From Streptomyces brasiliensis (GTDB lineage Bacteria; Actinomycetota; Actinomycetes; Streptomycetales; Streptomycetaceae), in NCBI RefSeq assembly GCF_014647875.1, contig NZ_BMQA01000007.1, forward strand, positions 124,001 to 188,000: 64,000 bases of DNA. Reading direction: 5' to 3'. The notes under the pieces were generated by a model. That model made no database searches and was not told where the DNA came from. It saw only the letters and a list, made by a program, of their open reading frames with translations. Every line of letters starts with the position of its first letter. Positions within the stretch are counted from its first letter, which is position 1. This document shows, piece after piece, positions 48,817 to 56,869 of this stretch. A program made the translations under genes and the position numbers.

Positions 48817-49974
48817 TCAGCCGATGAGCGGATCTTCCAGCAACTCGGCGAGCATCGCGACGGCTTCTCGCTCGCTGTCGCCGACCACGTGCGTGTAGAC
48901 GTCCATCGTCATGCTGATCTGGCTATGCCGGAGGATCGCCTGAGCGACCTTGGGGTGCACCTTCAGGAAGGCGAGCAGAGTGCCGCAGGTATGCCGGGCG
49001 AGCCGGACCGTGATGCGGCGAACGCCAGCCCGCTTCACGAGCCGCTCGAAGGTTCGAGAGAAGCCCATCGGGTCGATCATGCCGCCATGTGCGGACGAGA
49101 AGATCAGGTCATGGTCCGGCTCCTGAGACCAGTGGTCACCGCCGATCTTCCGTTCTAACTCTTGCAGCTCCCGGCGCTCTTCCAGGGCGCGGGCGCAGAA
49201 CTCCGGCAGGGGGAGCACCGCCTGTGACGACTCGGTCTTGAGATCCTTGAGGACAAGACCGACGTGCTTCACGCGCTGCACCTGCTTGACCGGCGTGAAT
49301 TGCCTCGCCTCGAAGTCGACGTCCTGCCAGCGGAGTCCCAGCACCTCACTACGGCGGAGGCCGAGCACCAGGACGAGCACGCAGGCCGCATAGAGGCGGT
49401 GCGCACGAGCCGCGCGGAGGAACGTGATCGCCTCACGGGCGTTCCATGCCGTGCCCTTGTCCTTGCTGACCTTGGGCATGTCGACCAGGAGAGCAACGTT
49501 GCGCGTCAGCAGCTCTTCGCGGATGGCCCGGTTGAGGGCGTTCCGGAGCACACGGAGCACCTCGAAGCGCGTGGGCGCCGGCACCTTGTCGCGCTTCAAC
49601 GTGGCCATGAAGGCGCGGACCTGGGCGGGAGTCAACTTGACCAGTGACTTCTTGCCGAGGTGCGGCACCAGGTACAGCCTGACCTTGGACTCGTACTTGG
49701 CGTACGTGTTGTGCTCGGAGTCTGGCTCAACGATGTGCTGCAGCCAGTAGGCCAGCCACTCCCCGAGCGACCAGGTGCGGGACGGCACCGGGACGCCGTT
49801 GCGCTCCTGGGCTTGGAGCTTGCCGAGCTTCTCGTTGGCTTCGTCCCACGTGGCGCCGTAGACCGTCTTGCGGACGCGGTTGCCGTCTGTGTCGGTGACG
49901 TATGCGCGGCCCATGTATCGGCCGTCCGCTCGCTTTGAGATCGTGCCCCCACCGTTGGGACGCCTCTTGGCCAT
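48817..49974 (-). CDS. int: Tyrosine-recombinase integrase
   Basis: Site-specific recombinase that inserts and excises the element at tRNA-Ile. 385 residues: N-terminal AP2-like arm-binding domain (GGTISKRADGRYMGRAYVTDTDGNRVRKTVYG), SAM-like core-binding domain (residues ~70-165) and catalytic domain with Arg in GLRRSEVLGLRW, HxxR-box variant RLARHTCGTLLA, and nucleophile Tyr in ISMTMDVYTHV. It lies next to the att site, with its ATG overlapping the excisionase stop. Confidence 0.96.
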   Translation of the reverse strand: MAKRRPNGGGTISKRADGRYMGRAYVTDTDGNRVRKTVYGATWDEANEKLGKLQAQERNGVPVPSRTWSLGEWLAYWLQHIVEPDSEHNTYAKYESKVRLYLVPHLGKKSLVKLTPAQVRAFMATLKRDKVPAPTRFEVLRVLRNALNRAIREELLTRNVALLVDMPKVSKDKGTAWNAREAITFLRAARAHRLYAACVLVLVLGLRRSEVLGLRWQDVDFEARQFTPVKQVQRVKHVGLVLKDLKTESSQAVLPLPEFCARALEERRELQELERKIGGDHWSQEPDHDLIFSSAHGGMIDPMGFSRTFERLVKRAGVRRITVRLARHTCGTLLAFLKVHPKVAQAILRHSQISMTMDVYTHVVGDSEREAVAMLAELLEDPLIG

Positions 49975-50162
49975 CAGGCACCCCTCTCGATCTGCCGCCG
50001 AATGAAGTCCCCGACCGAGTCAGCCGGGATGCGACGGCAGCCGTCGACTTTGATCGAGACCAGGCGGTGAGTGCGGATCAGGTCGTAGACCTTGGTCCGG
50101 CCGACCTTGAGACTCGCCATGACCTCCGGCACGGTGAGCAGTTCGGGCGTAGCGGTGGTCAT
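49974..50162 (-). CDS. xis: Excisionase (MerR-like helix-turn-helix)
   Basis: 62 residues, LLTVPEVMASLKVGRTKVYDLIRTHRLVSIKVDGCRRIPADSVGDFIRRQIERGA: the HTH_17/excisionase DNA-binding fold. ATG 50162 overlaps the rep stop (ATGA) and its own stop overlaps int, so rep-xis-int form a tightly coupled operon as in pSAM2. It probably directs the integrase to excision. Confidence 0.92.
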   Translation of the reverse strand: MTTATPELLTVPEVMASLKVGRTKVYDLIRTHRLVSIKVDGCRRIPADSVGDFIRRQIERGA

Positions 50163-51553
50163 GCGGCGGCTCCTTCCAGGTCGAGCAGGGCGGGTAGTTC
50201 CTCGCGGACGGCTTCGCGGTTGTGCTGGATGTCGCGGCGGACGTTGGCGGCGAGCCAGGATTCGCCGGGGGTGTGGCCGTGTCCGGCGTAGGACCAGTGC
50301 GCGAGCGTGAGCGTGGTTGCCTCCGGGTTGTCGTCGGGATCGGGCAGGCCGAGGGCTTCGCGTTGCTGGGCGGCGCGGTAGTCGGCACGGACCTGGCGCA
50401 GGGCGCCGAGGGTGGTCGAGTAGCGGCGGGACTTGGTGGAGAAGTGGCCGCGGAAGCCGAGCATGTGAGCCCAGTCCCGTAACTTCCGGTCCGGGTAGAG
50501 CGGGTGCAGGTCGAGGCAAGCTTCGATGAGTCGGCGAGGGTGGTCGGCTACGCCGAGGAGGATTAGGGCTTCCTTGTTGCCGATGCGGCGGTCCACGGTG
50601 CCGGTGGTCTCGGCGGCTTTGGTGGCGTACTTGGCGACGTAGGAGGCGACAGCCTGTTCGGTGATGTCTTCGCCGTGGCCGAAGGCGCCGATCGGCTGGA
50701 CGTCGAGCTGGGTTCCCCAGCGCAGGGTGCGTGCGGGCTGGTCCCCGGCCGGGTCGACGTCGACCGCGACGCGGGCAGCAGCCGCGTGGATCGAGTCGGT
50801 AAGCAGGTCGAGCGTGGCCCAGGCCGGGGGCGGGTCGTCGGGTCCGTCGGGGCCGTCGAACCGGATCACGGCATGGAAGTGCACGGCGCCGCGCTTCTGG
50901 TACTCGGCGACCTTGCCGAACGAGACCCGGGACTGTTCGTGGGCGGCTTTCTGGGTGAGTCCGGCCCGCTTCGCTATCTCACGGCGCAGGTAGATCGTGA
51001 AGTAGCGCCACAGCTCGGAGGCGTGGTTGTTCCACAGCACGGCGCCCGCGTAGTCGTACGTATCCGGGTCGAGGGGTGTTCCGAGTTCGGCAGCGTCCTC
51101 GGGGTGACGAGTGCCGCAGCGGCAGGGCCGGTTTCCGGGGCGGTTGTGGACCGGGCCGAACGAGGGCGCGGTGAGGGTGGCGAAGACGCGGGGGTGGTCG
51201 CGGATCGTGTGGGGGGTGCCCTTGTCGGGGTCGCCGACCAGTCCGGCCCGGATCAGGTGGTAGGTGTCTCCGGCGTAGGTCCAGGCGCAGGCCGGGCAGC
51301 GGGAGGCACGGCGGTTACCGCAGGCGACCCGGAGCGTGCCGCCCGGCTCCTGGTCGGTGCTGTAGGAGTGCAGCACGTGGCCGGTTGCCCGGTCGATGGT
51401 CTTGGTTGCGCCGGTGAGGCGGATCGGGTCGGCGCAGCCGCCGGTGCGTTTGATCTGTTCTTGCCAGCGGTCGAAGCCGGTGGACCCGGCCAGCCTCAGC
51501 ACGTCGGCGAGGGTGGCCGGGTCCAGGCCCGCCATGGTGGCGGCGGTGGTCAC
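50159..51553 (-). CDS. HUH-type replication initiator (RepSA-like)
   Basis: 464 residues. Initiates rolling-circle replication of the excised circle. Motifs: Cys pairs RVACGNRRASRCPACAWTYAGD and PCRCGTRH (metal binding), the HUH motif in KRGAVHFHAVIRFDG, and motif 3 with catalytic Tyr in AVASYVAKYATKA. Family: actinobacterial RepSA of pSAM2. GTG start. Its expression would normally be controlled by the KorSA/Pra system (known in pSAM2). Confidence 0.93.
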   Translation of the reverse strand: MTTAATMAGLDPATLADVLRLAGSTGFDRWQEQIKRTGGCADPIRLTGATKTIDRATGHVLHSYSTDQEPGGTLRVACGNRRASRCPACAWTYAGDTYHLIRAGLVGDPDKGTPHTIRDHPRVFATLTAPSFGPVHNRPGNRPCRCGTRHPEDAAELGTPLDPDTYDYAGAVLWNNHASELWRYFTIYLRREIAKRAGLTQKAAHEQSRVSFGKVAEYQKRGAVHFHAVIRFDGPDGPDDPPPAWATLDLLTDSIHAAAARVAVDVDPAGDQPARTLRWGTQLDVQPIGAFGHGEDITEQAVASYVAKYATKAAETTGTVDRRIGNKEALILLGVADHPRRLIEACLDLHPLYPDRKLRDWAHMLGFRGHFSTKSRRYSTTLGALRQVRADYRAAQQREALGLPDPDDNPEATTLTLAHWSYAGHGHTPGESWLAANVRRDIQHNREAVREELPALLDLEGAAA

Positions 51554-51557
51554 GCGG

Positions 51558-51746
51558 TTACTTCCTTCCGTGTGCGGGGCCGTGGTCGGCGCTCCAGCCC
51601 TCGACCAGGGCGCGAACCTGGGTGTCGCCGGTGGCGGTGGCGCTTGCGCCGCAGTGGCAGACGGCCGAGGCGGTGGCGGGGGCGGACGGGGATGGCTTGC
51701 TGACGTGCAGACCGGGGCGGTCCGGGGTCGGGGTGAGGTCAGCCAC
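51558..51746 (-). CDS. Small hypothetical protein of the AICE
   Basis: 62 residues, with a CHCG motif in the centre and a charged C-terminus (WSADHGPAHGRK). GTG start, overlapping the previous gene by eight bases; four bases before rep. No known domain recognised. Likely part of the transfer/replication operon. Confidence 0.7.
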   Translation of the reverse strand: MADLTPTPDRPGLHVSKPSPSAPATASAVCHCGASATATGDTQVRALVEGWSADHGPAHGRK

Positions 51747-51981
51747 GGCCGGGCACCTCCGGCGCGTCAGCGGTCAGGGCGTCGAGGGCGTCAGCGGCTT
51801 CGATGGCGGTGGTGGCCAGGTTGCGCAGGGCCTTCGAGGTGCCAGGCGAGGCGATGAGCGCGATCTCTACGAAGTCGCCGCCCATGCGGAGGCTGACGAA
51901 GGGGGTGGCGCGGTCCGGGAACGCGGTGACGCGGAAGCGGGTGTTCGGCTCGATGTGGGCTGAGGCGGTGAGGTTCTTCAT
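51739..51981 (-). CDS. Small hypothetical protein of the AICE
   Basis: 80 residues, MKNLTASAHIEPNTRFRVTAFPDRATPFVSLRMGGDFVEIALIASP then a helical half (SKALRNLATTAIEAADALDAL). Predicted small alpha/beta protein; no cysteines, no membrane segment. Similar small genes are common between spd and rep genes of these elements, but function is unknown. Confidence 0.72.
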   Translation of the reverse strand: MKNLTASAHIEPNTRFRVTAFPDRATPFVSLRMGGDFVEIALIASPGTSKALRNLATTAIEAADALDALTADAPEVPGRG

Positions 51982-51985
51982 GCGG

Positions 51986-52177
51986 TCACCGCCCGGCCTG
52001 TGCGAGCGCGGGGGCGGGTGTAGGGGTGGTGTGGCCGGTGCCCTTGCAGGTCGGGCAGGCGACGCGGAGGGTGGCGCGGGTGCCGTCGGAGTGGCGGGTG
52101 CCGGTGGTGATGGCGGCGGTGGCGAAGCCGTCGCAGTTACGGCAGACGCGCGGGCTCGGGGCGTGCTGGGGCATCAT
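51986..52177 (-). CDS. Small zinc-knuckle protein of the AICE
   Basis: 63 residues with two cysteine pairs: CRNCDGF and CPTCKGTGHT. The spacing and the CxxCxGxG form resemble half of a DnaJ zinc finger, so it probably binds zinc. Start is ATG 52177 or the adjacent ATG 52174. Located in the small-gene block between spd and rep genes. Confidence 0.72.
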   Translation of the reverse strand: MMPQHAPSPRVCRNCDGFATAAITTGTRHSDGTRATLRVACPTCKGTGHTTPTPAPALAQAGR

Positions 52178-52268
52178 GGGGCATCCCTTTCGGGTCCGTT
52201 GGATCAGGAAGGTGGGAAGGCGCCCGGAGCGGCGGAAGTTTGGCGACCGAGGCCGCTCCGGGGGCCGT

Positions 52269-52589
52269 TCAGCGGTGCTTGTCGAGGTCCTTCAGCAGGG
52301 ACTTGAGGACGACCGCGACCACGGCCACGGACATGGCGGTGATGGCGACCGCGAGGAGCATGGAGACCAGGACCGCGCCGACGACGAGGACCACGGCGCC
52401 GCCGCCCGCGGCGAGGGCGAGCGCGCTGCCGGGGGTGAGCTGGATGGTCGGCCGGTTCGATGCCGGGGCCACCGGGACCGGCGCCGGAGCCTGAGCGGCC
52501 GGGACGGACACCGGGGCGGGGGCGGCGGTTCGGGGCTGGACGGCGGGTGCTGGGGCGGTGTCCTGCGGCGGGTACTTCGGCGTGAACAT
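52269..52589 (-). CDS. Small membrane protein, spread (Spd)-like
   Basis: 106 residues: 45-residue Pro/Ala-rich segment, then two hydrophobic helices (LALAAGGGAVVLVVGAVLV and LLAVAITAMSVAVVAVVLKSLL), ending KDLDKHR. Such proteins in pSAM2/pIJ101-type elements help plasmid spread between hyphal compartments. Assignment is by layout and position, not sequence match. Confidence 0.72.
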   Translation of the reverse strand: MFTPKYPPQDTAPAPAVQPRTAAPAPVSVPAAQAPAPVPVAPASNRPTIQLTPGSALALAAGGGAVVLVVGAVLVSMLLAVAITAMSVAVVAVVLKSLLKDLDKHR

Positions 52590-52609
52590 GAGGCGGGTTC
52601 CTTTCCTGG

Positions 52610-52795
52610 TCAGGGGTTGCAGCGGTGGGTGCGGGCAGCGAGTTCAGCGGCGGAGCGGTCACGGTGCTCGGTGGAGAAGCCACAGTTCGGTGCAGTGCAG
52701 GCGGCGGTGTGCCGGGTCTGGCCACGACCGTTGTTGAACGTGCCGACCCGGACGGGGCCGATCTGGATCACGTCGTAGAAGCGGTTCGGGCGCAC
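52610..52795 (-). CDS. Mobile-element transfer protein, SpdA-like
   Basis: 61 residues, MRPNRFYDVIQIGPVRVGTFNNGRGQTRHTAACTAPNCGFSTEHRDRSAAELAARTHRCNP. Three cysteines and C-terminal histidines (C-x4-C ... H-x-C) suggest a small metal-binding fold. GTG start with strong GAAGGAGG. This type is usually annotated as mobile element transfer protein SpdA in Streptomyces integrative elements. Confidence 0.78.
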   Translation of the reverse strand: MRPNRFYDVIQIGPVRVGTFNNGRGQTRHTAACTAPNCGFSTEHRDRSAAELAARTHRCNP

Positions 52796-52814
52796 GGTGG
52801 AACCTCCTTCCTGA

Positions 52815-53453
52815 TCAGGCGAGTTGGGCGACGATCACTCCGGCGAGGTCTTCCGGGATGCCGAGGCGGGCGCGCAGGGTGGCGGTGTCGATGTCCGTGC
52901 CGGTACGGGTGCGGTGGTCGGCCGCCAGCTTGCGCGCGTGGTCGACCAGCGCCGGAGGCACAGACGGGGCGGCTTGGGGCAGGGCCGGAGCGGGCTCCGG
53001 CGCGGTGATCTGCTCAGGCACGGCTTCTGGCGCAGGCTGAGCGACGACGGGTGCGGGCGGCGCGGGCTCCGGGTCCGGGGTCGGCGCGGGTGCCGGCGTG
53101 GGGGTGTGGGCGAGCAGGGTGCCGCCGAGGAAGGCGAGTGCCGGCCAGCCCGCGACGACGATGCGCAGCCAGGCCGGGACGTGTTCCAGGTCGAGGAGTC
53201 CGGCGGTGGCGATGTTGGCCCCGAGTGAGGCGACCAGGGCGATCAGGAACCAGAACCAGGCCAGTCCGGATCGTTCGGTGCGCAAGCGGCGCCACACGGC
53301 GACAAGGAGCAGGTCAACGGAGACCGGGTAGGCCCACGCCTTCCAACCGGACTGTCCGGCAGCGGCGGCAAGGTCGTGCAGGTGGGCGAAGGACAGCGCA
53401 CCGGCGATCACGGCTTGGACCAGGACGGCATCCGGGCGGATGGAACGGGACAC
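52815..53453 (-). CDS. DUF2637 membrane protein (SpdB-type)
   Basis: 212 residues. The N-terminal half has four hydrophobic segments of the DUF2637 type (AVIAGALSFAHLHDLAAAAGQSGWKAWAYPVSVDLLLVAVW...), the second half is a Pro/Ala-rich linker and a small helical domain (VDHARKLAADHRTRTGTDIDTATLRARLGIPEDLAGVIVAQL) that resembles a winged-helix. Spd proteins interact with the translocase during intra-mycelial spread (known for pSVH1). Confidence 0.85.
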   Translation of the reverse strand: MSRSIRPDAVLVQAVIAGALSFAHLHDLAAAAGQSGWKAWAYPVSVDLLLVAVWRRLRTERSGLAWFWFLIALVASLGANIATAGLLDLEHVPAWLRIVVAGWPALAFLGGTLLAHTPTPAPAPTPDPEPAPPAPVVAQPAPEAVPEQITAPEPAPALPQAAPSVPPALVDHARKLAADHRTRTGTDIDTATLRARLGIPEDLAGVIVAQLA

Positions 53454-53533
53454 GGGTCTTCACCTCCTTCAAGGAGATCGGGCCAGGGGGCGGGCGGCGG
53501 GATCGGTGTCCGGCCGCCCGGCACCTGGCGGGG

Positions 53534-53701
53534 TCAGTCGTCGGCGGGGATCTCGCCAGCGCCCAGGCAGCCCAGGCAGACCCCGGTCTGTTCGCCGACG
53601 TGGCGGTGCTTGCGGCCCACCCGCACCTGGCGGGAGACCTCACCCGTGCCGTGACAGGCCGGGCACTGCTTGACGTTCGGCTTGGCGGTCTTGCGTGCCA
53701 T
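53534..53701 (-). CDS. Small DnaJ-type zinc-finger protein of the AICE
   Basis: 55 residues from ATG 53701 (MARKTAKPNVKQ), with GGAGAT upstream. It has two CxxCxGxG repeats, CPACHGTG and CLGCLGAG, spaced as in a DnaJ zinc centre. Probably binds one zinc ion. Second protein of this type in the element. Confidence 0.75.
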   Translation of the reverse strand: MARKTAKPNVKQCPACHGTGEVSRQVRVGRKHRHVGEQTGVCLGCLGAGEIPADD

Positions 53702-53784
53702 GAGCGATCTCCGTTCGGTTTTCGGCATGGCTGGGGTAGGGACCTGGCGCGAAGGCGGTCACGCCGACCGGGGGAAGCGGGGTG

Positions 53785-55131
53785 TTACTCGGTGACGGGC
53801 TGCGGCTGTGCCAGCGGCGGCACGGTCGGCATTGGCGGTGCGGTGATCTGGCCGACCGGGCGGAACGGGGCGAGGAACGGCAGAGCCGGGGTCAGGTGGG
53901 CGAACTGGCGGCAGACAGCGGCGGCGTGCGCGGGTGTGATCTCGGGAGTGCGGATGCGGGACCAGCCGCCGGAGGTGTCGCCAGCCACCGCGACGCCGGG
54001 GCGGTTCGGGGCGATCCCGGTCACGGCCATCACCGCGTCCGGGGCGATGTCACCCAAACCCATCTCCGCGGTCTGCTTGTCGTTGACGCGGTGGACCACG
54101 CGGCCGGTGAGCTGAGCCCGCAGGGCGGTCGCACCCCGGCCCAGGTCGGAGCCGAAGCGCTGCCCGCACACCTCCAGGTAGATGCCGACCGCGCGGGCCA
54201 TCTGCCCGAGCCGGACCAGTTGCATGACCGTCTGGTCACGGGCCGGTTCGTCCTTCTTCGAGGTCACCCAGAACAGCTCTGCCACCTCGTCGATCAGCAC
54301 CACCAGGGGCACCGGCCGGACCTTGTCCGGCAGCTCCCACAGATCCGAGACCCCGTGCAGGGCGAGGAGATCGAAGCGGTCTTCCATCTCAGCGACCAGC
54401 GCGTCTATCAGGCGTCCAGCGGACTGCGGGTCAGTGGCCAGAGCCGACAGCCGAGGCGCGTAGCGGCCCTGCTCGACACCGCGCTTGCAGTCGATGCCGA
54501 TCAGCCCGACCGGGAGCTGAGCGAGACCCTTGATCAGGTTGCGCTGATACATGGATTTGCCGGACTGGTTGGCGCCCAGCGTCAGGGCGTGCGGGATCTT
54601 GCGGTAGTCGCGCTCGAAGACCGTGCCGTTCTCCCGCAGTGCGACCGGGACGACCAGGTCACGGGGTCGTGCCGTGCGCGGCAGGCGGACCCGGCGCAGC
54701 ACGTCGTACCCGGTCATCCGCAGTTCGACATAGCCCGGCTTGGTCTCGGCCACGGTCACCGAGCGCACCCCCCAGGCGTGGCGGAGGCGTTCGCAGGACG
54801 CGCCAATGTCGGCGGGCTCCAGGCCAGCGGGAAGCCGCAGGGTCACCCGCAGCCCGACCGACGTGGGGCTGACCCGGCGGACCTTCGGCGGCACCGGCCG
54901 CACCTCGCTACGGGCCAGGTTGCGCTTGACGAAGGCACGGAAGCCGGACGGCTGCACCGTCAGCCCGCACACCTCCATCGTGTCGCGGTAGGTGAAGGTG
55001 AACCGGCTCCAGGTGACCGGCAGGCCCACCAGCGACCAGTACACGCGCGGCGCCCGCACCTTCGCATACCCGAGCCCACCGACACCGGCCGCAGCAGTCC
55101 CGGCCTCCAGCCAGGTCACCAGGTCCGCCAT
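53785..55131 (-). CDS. FtsK/SpoIIIE-type DNA translocase (Tra)
   Basis: The single protein needed for conjugation in these elements: a hexameric pump that moves double-stranded DNA. 448 residues: short N-terminal hydrophobic part, then the ATPase with Walker A ALTLGANQSGKSMYQ and Walker B VPLVVLIDEVAELFW, followed by GQMARAVGIYLEVCGQRFGSDL. A Pro-rich C-terminus replaces a clear gamma-type winged helix. The pra-like gene starts two bases upstream. Likely equivalent of TraSA. Confidence 0.92.
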   Translation of the reverse strand: MADLVTWLEAGTAAAGVGGLGYAKVRAPRVYWSLVGLPVTWSRFTFTYRDTMEVCGLTVQPSGFRAFVKRNLARSEVRPVPPKVRRVSPTSVGLRVTLRLPAGLEPADIGASCERLRHAWGVRSVTVAETKPGYVELRMTGYDVLRRVRLPRTARPRDLVVPVALRENGTVFERDYRKIPHALTLGANQSGKSMYQRNLIKGLAQLPVGLIGIDCKRGVEQGRYAPRLSALATDPQSAGRLIDALVAEMEDRFDLLALHGVSDLWELPDKVRPVPLVVLIDEVAELFWVTSKKDEPARDQTVMQLVRLGQMARAVGIYLEVCGQRFGSDLGRGATALRAQLTGRVVHRVNDKQTAEMGLGDIAPDAVMAVTGIAPNRPGVAVAGDTSGGWSRIRTPEITPAHAAAVCRQFAHLTPALPFLAPFRPVGQITAPPMPTVPPLAQPQPVTE

Positions 55132-55133
55132 GA

Positions 55134-55463
55134 TCAGGCACCCGCCGTGATCGCAACCGCGCGGAAGCTGATCCCGTGGCGCTTCTGGCCGTTGAACTCG
55201 TTCTCCCAGTCACGGGCCTTCAGCCCGACGACCCGCACCGGCGTTCCCGGCACGAGGCCCTCAGGGAGACCCGTCTCCGGCACGGTCACCTGGTAAAGGT
55301 TCCCCTCCCCCTCGTCCGAGATCAGCAGACCCACGGACGACAGGTCCGCACCCGTCTCCCGGTCCACGGCCCGCTCACCAGTCTTCTTGTTGACCATCTT
55401 CGGCTCCGGGGCAGTCGCCACGAACACCACAGCGGACGAAAGGTCGATCTTGAAGGACGGCAT
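55134..55463 (-). CDS. Conserved AICE protein in the pra position
   Basis: 109 residues from ATG 55463 (MPSFKIDLSSAVVF) with GAGGAG upstream. Predicted all-beta (VFVATAPEPKMVNKKTGERAVDRETGADLSSVGLLISDEGE), reminiscent of single-strand DNA-binding or OB folds. It is the first gene of the tra operon and lies directly behind two repressor operators. In pSAM2 the KorSA-controlled gene is pra, the activator of rep-xis-int; equivalence is inferred from position only. Confidence 0.75.
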   Translation of the reverse strand: MPSFKIDLSSAVVFVATAPEPKMVNKKTGERAVDRETGADLSSVGLLISDEGEGNLYQVTVPETGLPEGLVPGTPVRVVGLKARDWENEFNGQKRHGISFRAVAITAGA

Positions 55464-55494
55464 TGCGTCTCCTCTAGTGGAGCGGATCTCCTGC

Positions 55495-55510
55495 ACTCAT
55501 GTACAGGAGT
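55495..55510. promoter_or_regulatory. Repressor operator 1
   Basis: ACTCATGTACAGGAGT fits the palindrome ACTCnTGTACAnGAGT. It lies 32 bases upstream of the pra-position gene, probably over its promoter. The same 16-mer recurs 36 bases away. Confidence 0.75.
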
Positions 55511-55530
55511 TACGAGTAGAAGAGTGCCTA

Positions 55531-55546
55531 ACTCATGTACAGGAGT
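55531..55546. promoter_or_regulatory. Repressor operator 2
   Basis: Second exact copy of ACTCATGTACAGGAGT, 36 bp (between three and four helical turns) from operator 1 and 52 bases from the repressor stop codon. Together they could give cooperative repression of the transfer operon. Confidence 0.75.
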
Positions 55547-55597
55547 CAAGCGCTCTGGTGTGCCAGGCCGTGAAGTGGCTTGAAAGAGACGGGGCCG

Positions 55598-56377
55598 TCA
55601 GTCCCGCGCAGGGAAGCGATAGTCCAAAACGAACTGGTCAGCGGCCATGACGGTGTCGCACACCTCGACCACTTGCCCGTCGTCCGAAAAGGCACTGCGG
55701 ACCAAGTGGATAACCGGGGCGCCGGGACTCAGGGCAAGAGCGGTCGCCTCAGCCTTGGTGGCCAGTCGTGCCTTCACCGTCTCGACGAACTCCGCCAGCA
55801 GGTGACCGTGCTCTTCAAGTCGCGCGTAGATGCCACCGCCCCCGGGGTTCTCGGCGAACATCTCGGGGATGTCCTTCACCACATCCCACGGCAGATAGGA
55901 CGTTGCCTCTTCAGTGGGGATGCCGTCGCGGAAGTACCTGCGCTTGCGGGCAAGAACCTTGGTTCCCGTTCCGACGTTCAGTCGCTCCGCAATCTCGGTC
56001 GGCGCCTCGACGGGGCCAACGTAGAGCACGTTCACGGAAGGAGTGCCGCCAGACTGTTCGGTTTCGGCGAGATAGGCAGCCTTGCCCGCTTTGCGGTGTG
56101 CCCGACGGAAGCGATCAGATGACTTCCGCTGAACAGGGGGGCGTGAGCGGACGAAGGAACCTCGCCCATGATGGGTCTCGATCAACTGCGCAGCGCGCAG
56201 CTCGGCCACCGCCTTGCGTACCGTTCCTGAGGCGACGCTGTACCGAGCCATTAGCTCAGTCTCACTGGGTACCGGAGTCCCAGGCTTCAATGCCCCTGAT
56301 CTGATCTGCGCTGCGAGATCATCCGCGATCTGGAGGTACTTAGCCTTGGCCGAAGATGTCACGTCGCCTGTCGCCAT
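55598..56377 (-). CDS. GntR/UTRA transcriptional repressor (KorSA-like)
   Basis: 259 residues. The N-terminal GntR winged helix (KYLQIADDLAAQIRSGALKPGTPVPSETELMARYSVASGTVRKAVAELRAAQLIETHHGRGSFVRSRPP) is followed by a UTRA effector domain (residues ~95-250). In pSAM2 the same type, KorSA, represses pra and itself. Palindromes on both sides of this gene are its probable operators. The gene is divergent from the Nudix gene with a 30-bp gap. Confidence 0.93.
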   Translation of the reverse strand: MATGDVTSSAKAKYLQIADDLAAQIRSGALKPGTPVPSETELMARYSVASGTVRKAVAELRAAQLIETHHGRGSFVRSRPPVQRKSSDRFRRAHRKAGKAAYLAETEQSGGTPSVNVLYVGPVEAPTEIAERLNVGTGTKVLARKRRYFRDGIPTEEATSYLPWDVVKDIPEMFAENPGGGGIYARLEEHGHLLAEFVETVKARLATKAEATALALSPGAPVIHLVRSAFSDDGQVVEVCDTVMAADQFVLDYRFPARD

Positions 56378-56397
56378 AGTCCTACAGTCTCCCCTAT

Positions 56398-56413
56398 TCT
56401 CCTGTACATGAGT
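56398..56413. promoter_or_regulatory. Repressor operator 3, over the Nudix start codon
   Basis: TCTCCTGTACATGAGT is the reverse complement of operators 1 and 2 with one changed outer base. It sits in the 30-bp gap between the repressor gene and the Nudix gene and overlaps the Nudix ATG (56408), consistent with autoregulation and control of both genes. Confidence 0.75.
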
Positions 56414-56869
56414 AACAGCCGCCCGCAGAACCCGTCAACGCCGCTTCACTCGGTTTCCGTGGCGGGAGTCGTTGTGCGTGAGGACGGACGCGTGTTGGTG
56501 ATCCGCCGTGCCGACAACGGCACCTGGGAGCCGCCCGGCGGGGTGCTCGAGCGCACGGAAGCCATCGAAGATGGGGTCCGCCGTGAGGTGTACGAAGAGA
56601 CCGGGATCAAGGTGCGCGTGGAGCGCTTGACCGGCGTCTACAAGAACATGACGGTTGGCGTTGTGGCCCTGGTGTTCAAGTGCCAGCCCGAAGGCGGCCA
56701 CGAACAGCTCTCGGACGAGTCGACCGCTGTTGCATGGCTCACCCCGGACGAGGCAGTAGCCGCGATGAGCGAGGTCTACGCGGTGCGCATCACGGACGCT
56801 TTGCGCGACGAGGCGCCGCACATCCGGACACATGACGGCCGCAAGCTGACGCCGCTGGTAGGCAACTGA
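56408..56869 (+). CDS. Nudix hydrolase-like protein (Pif-like transfer immunity factor)
   Basis: 153 residues with a perfect Nudix box GVLERTEAIEDGVRREVYEETGI (G-x5-E-x7-REUxEExGU at about 41-63). In pSAM2 the Nudix protein Pif, encoded beside korSA, blocks redundant transfer between element-carrying cells. Gene order and family match. The only plus-strand gene in the left part of the element; the ATG lies inside operator 3, so the mRNA is probably leaderless. Confidence 0.9.
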   Translation: MSNSRPQNPSTPLHSVSVAGVVVREDGRVLVIRRADNGTWEPPGGVLERTEAIEDGVRREVYEETGIKVRVERLTGVYKNMTVGVVALVFKCQPEGGHEQLSDESTAVAWLTPDEAVAAMSEVYAVRITDALRDEAPHIRTHDGRKLTPLVGN

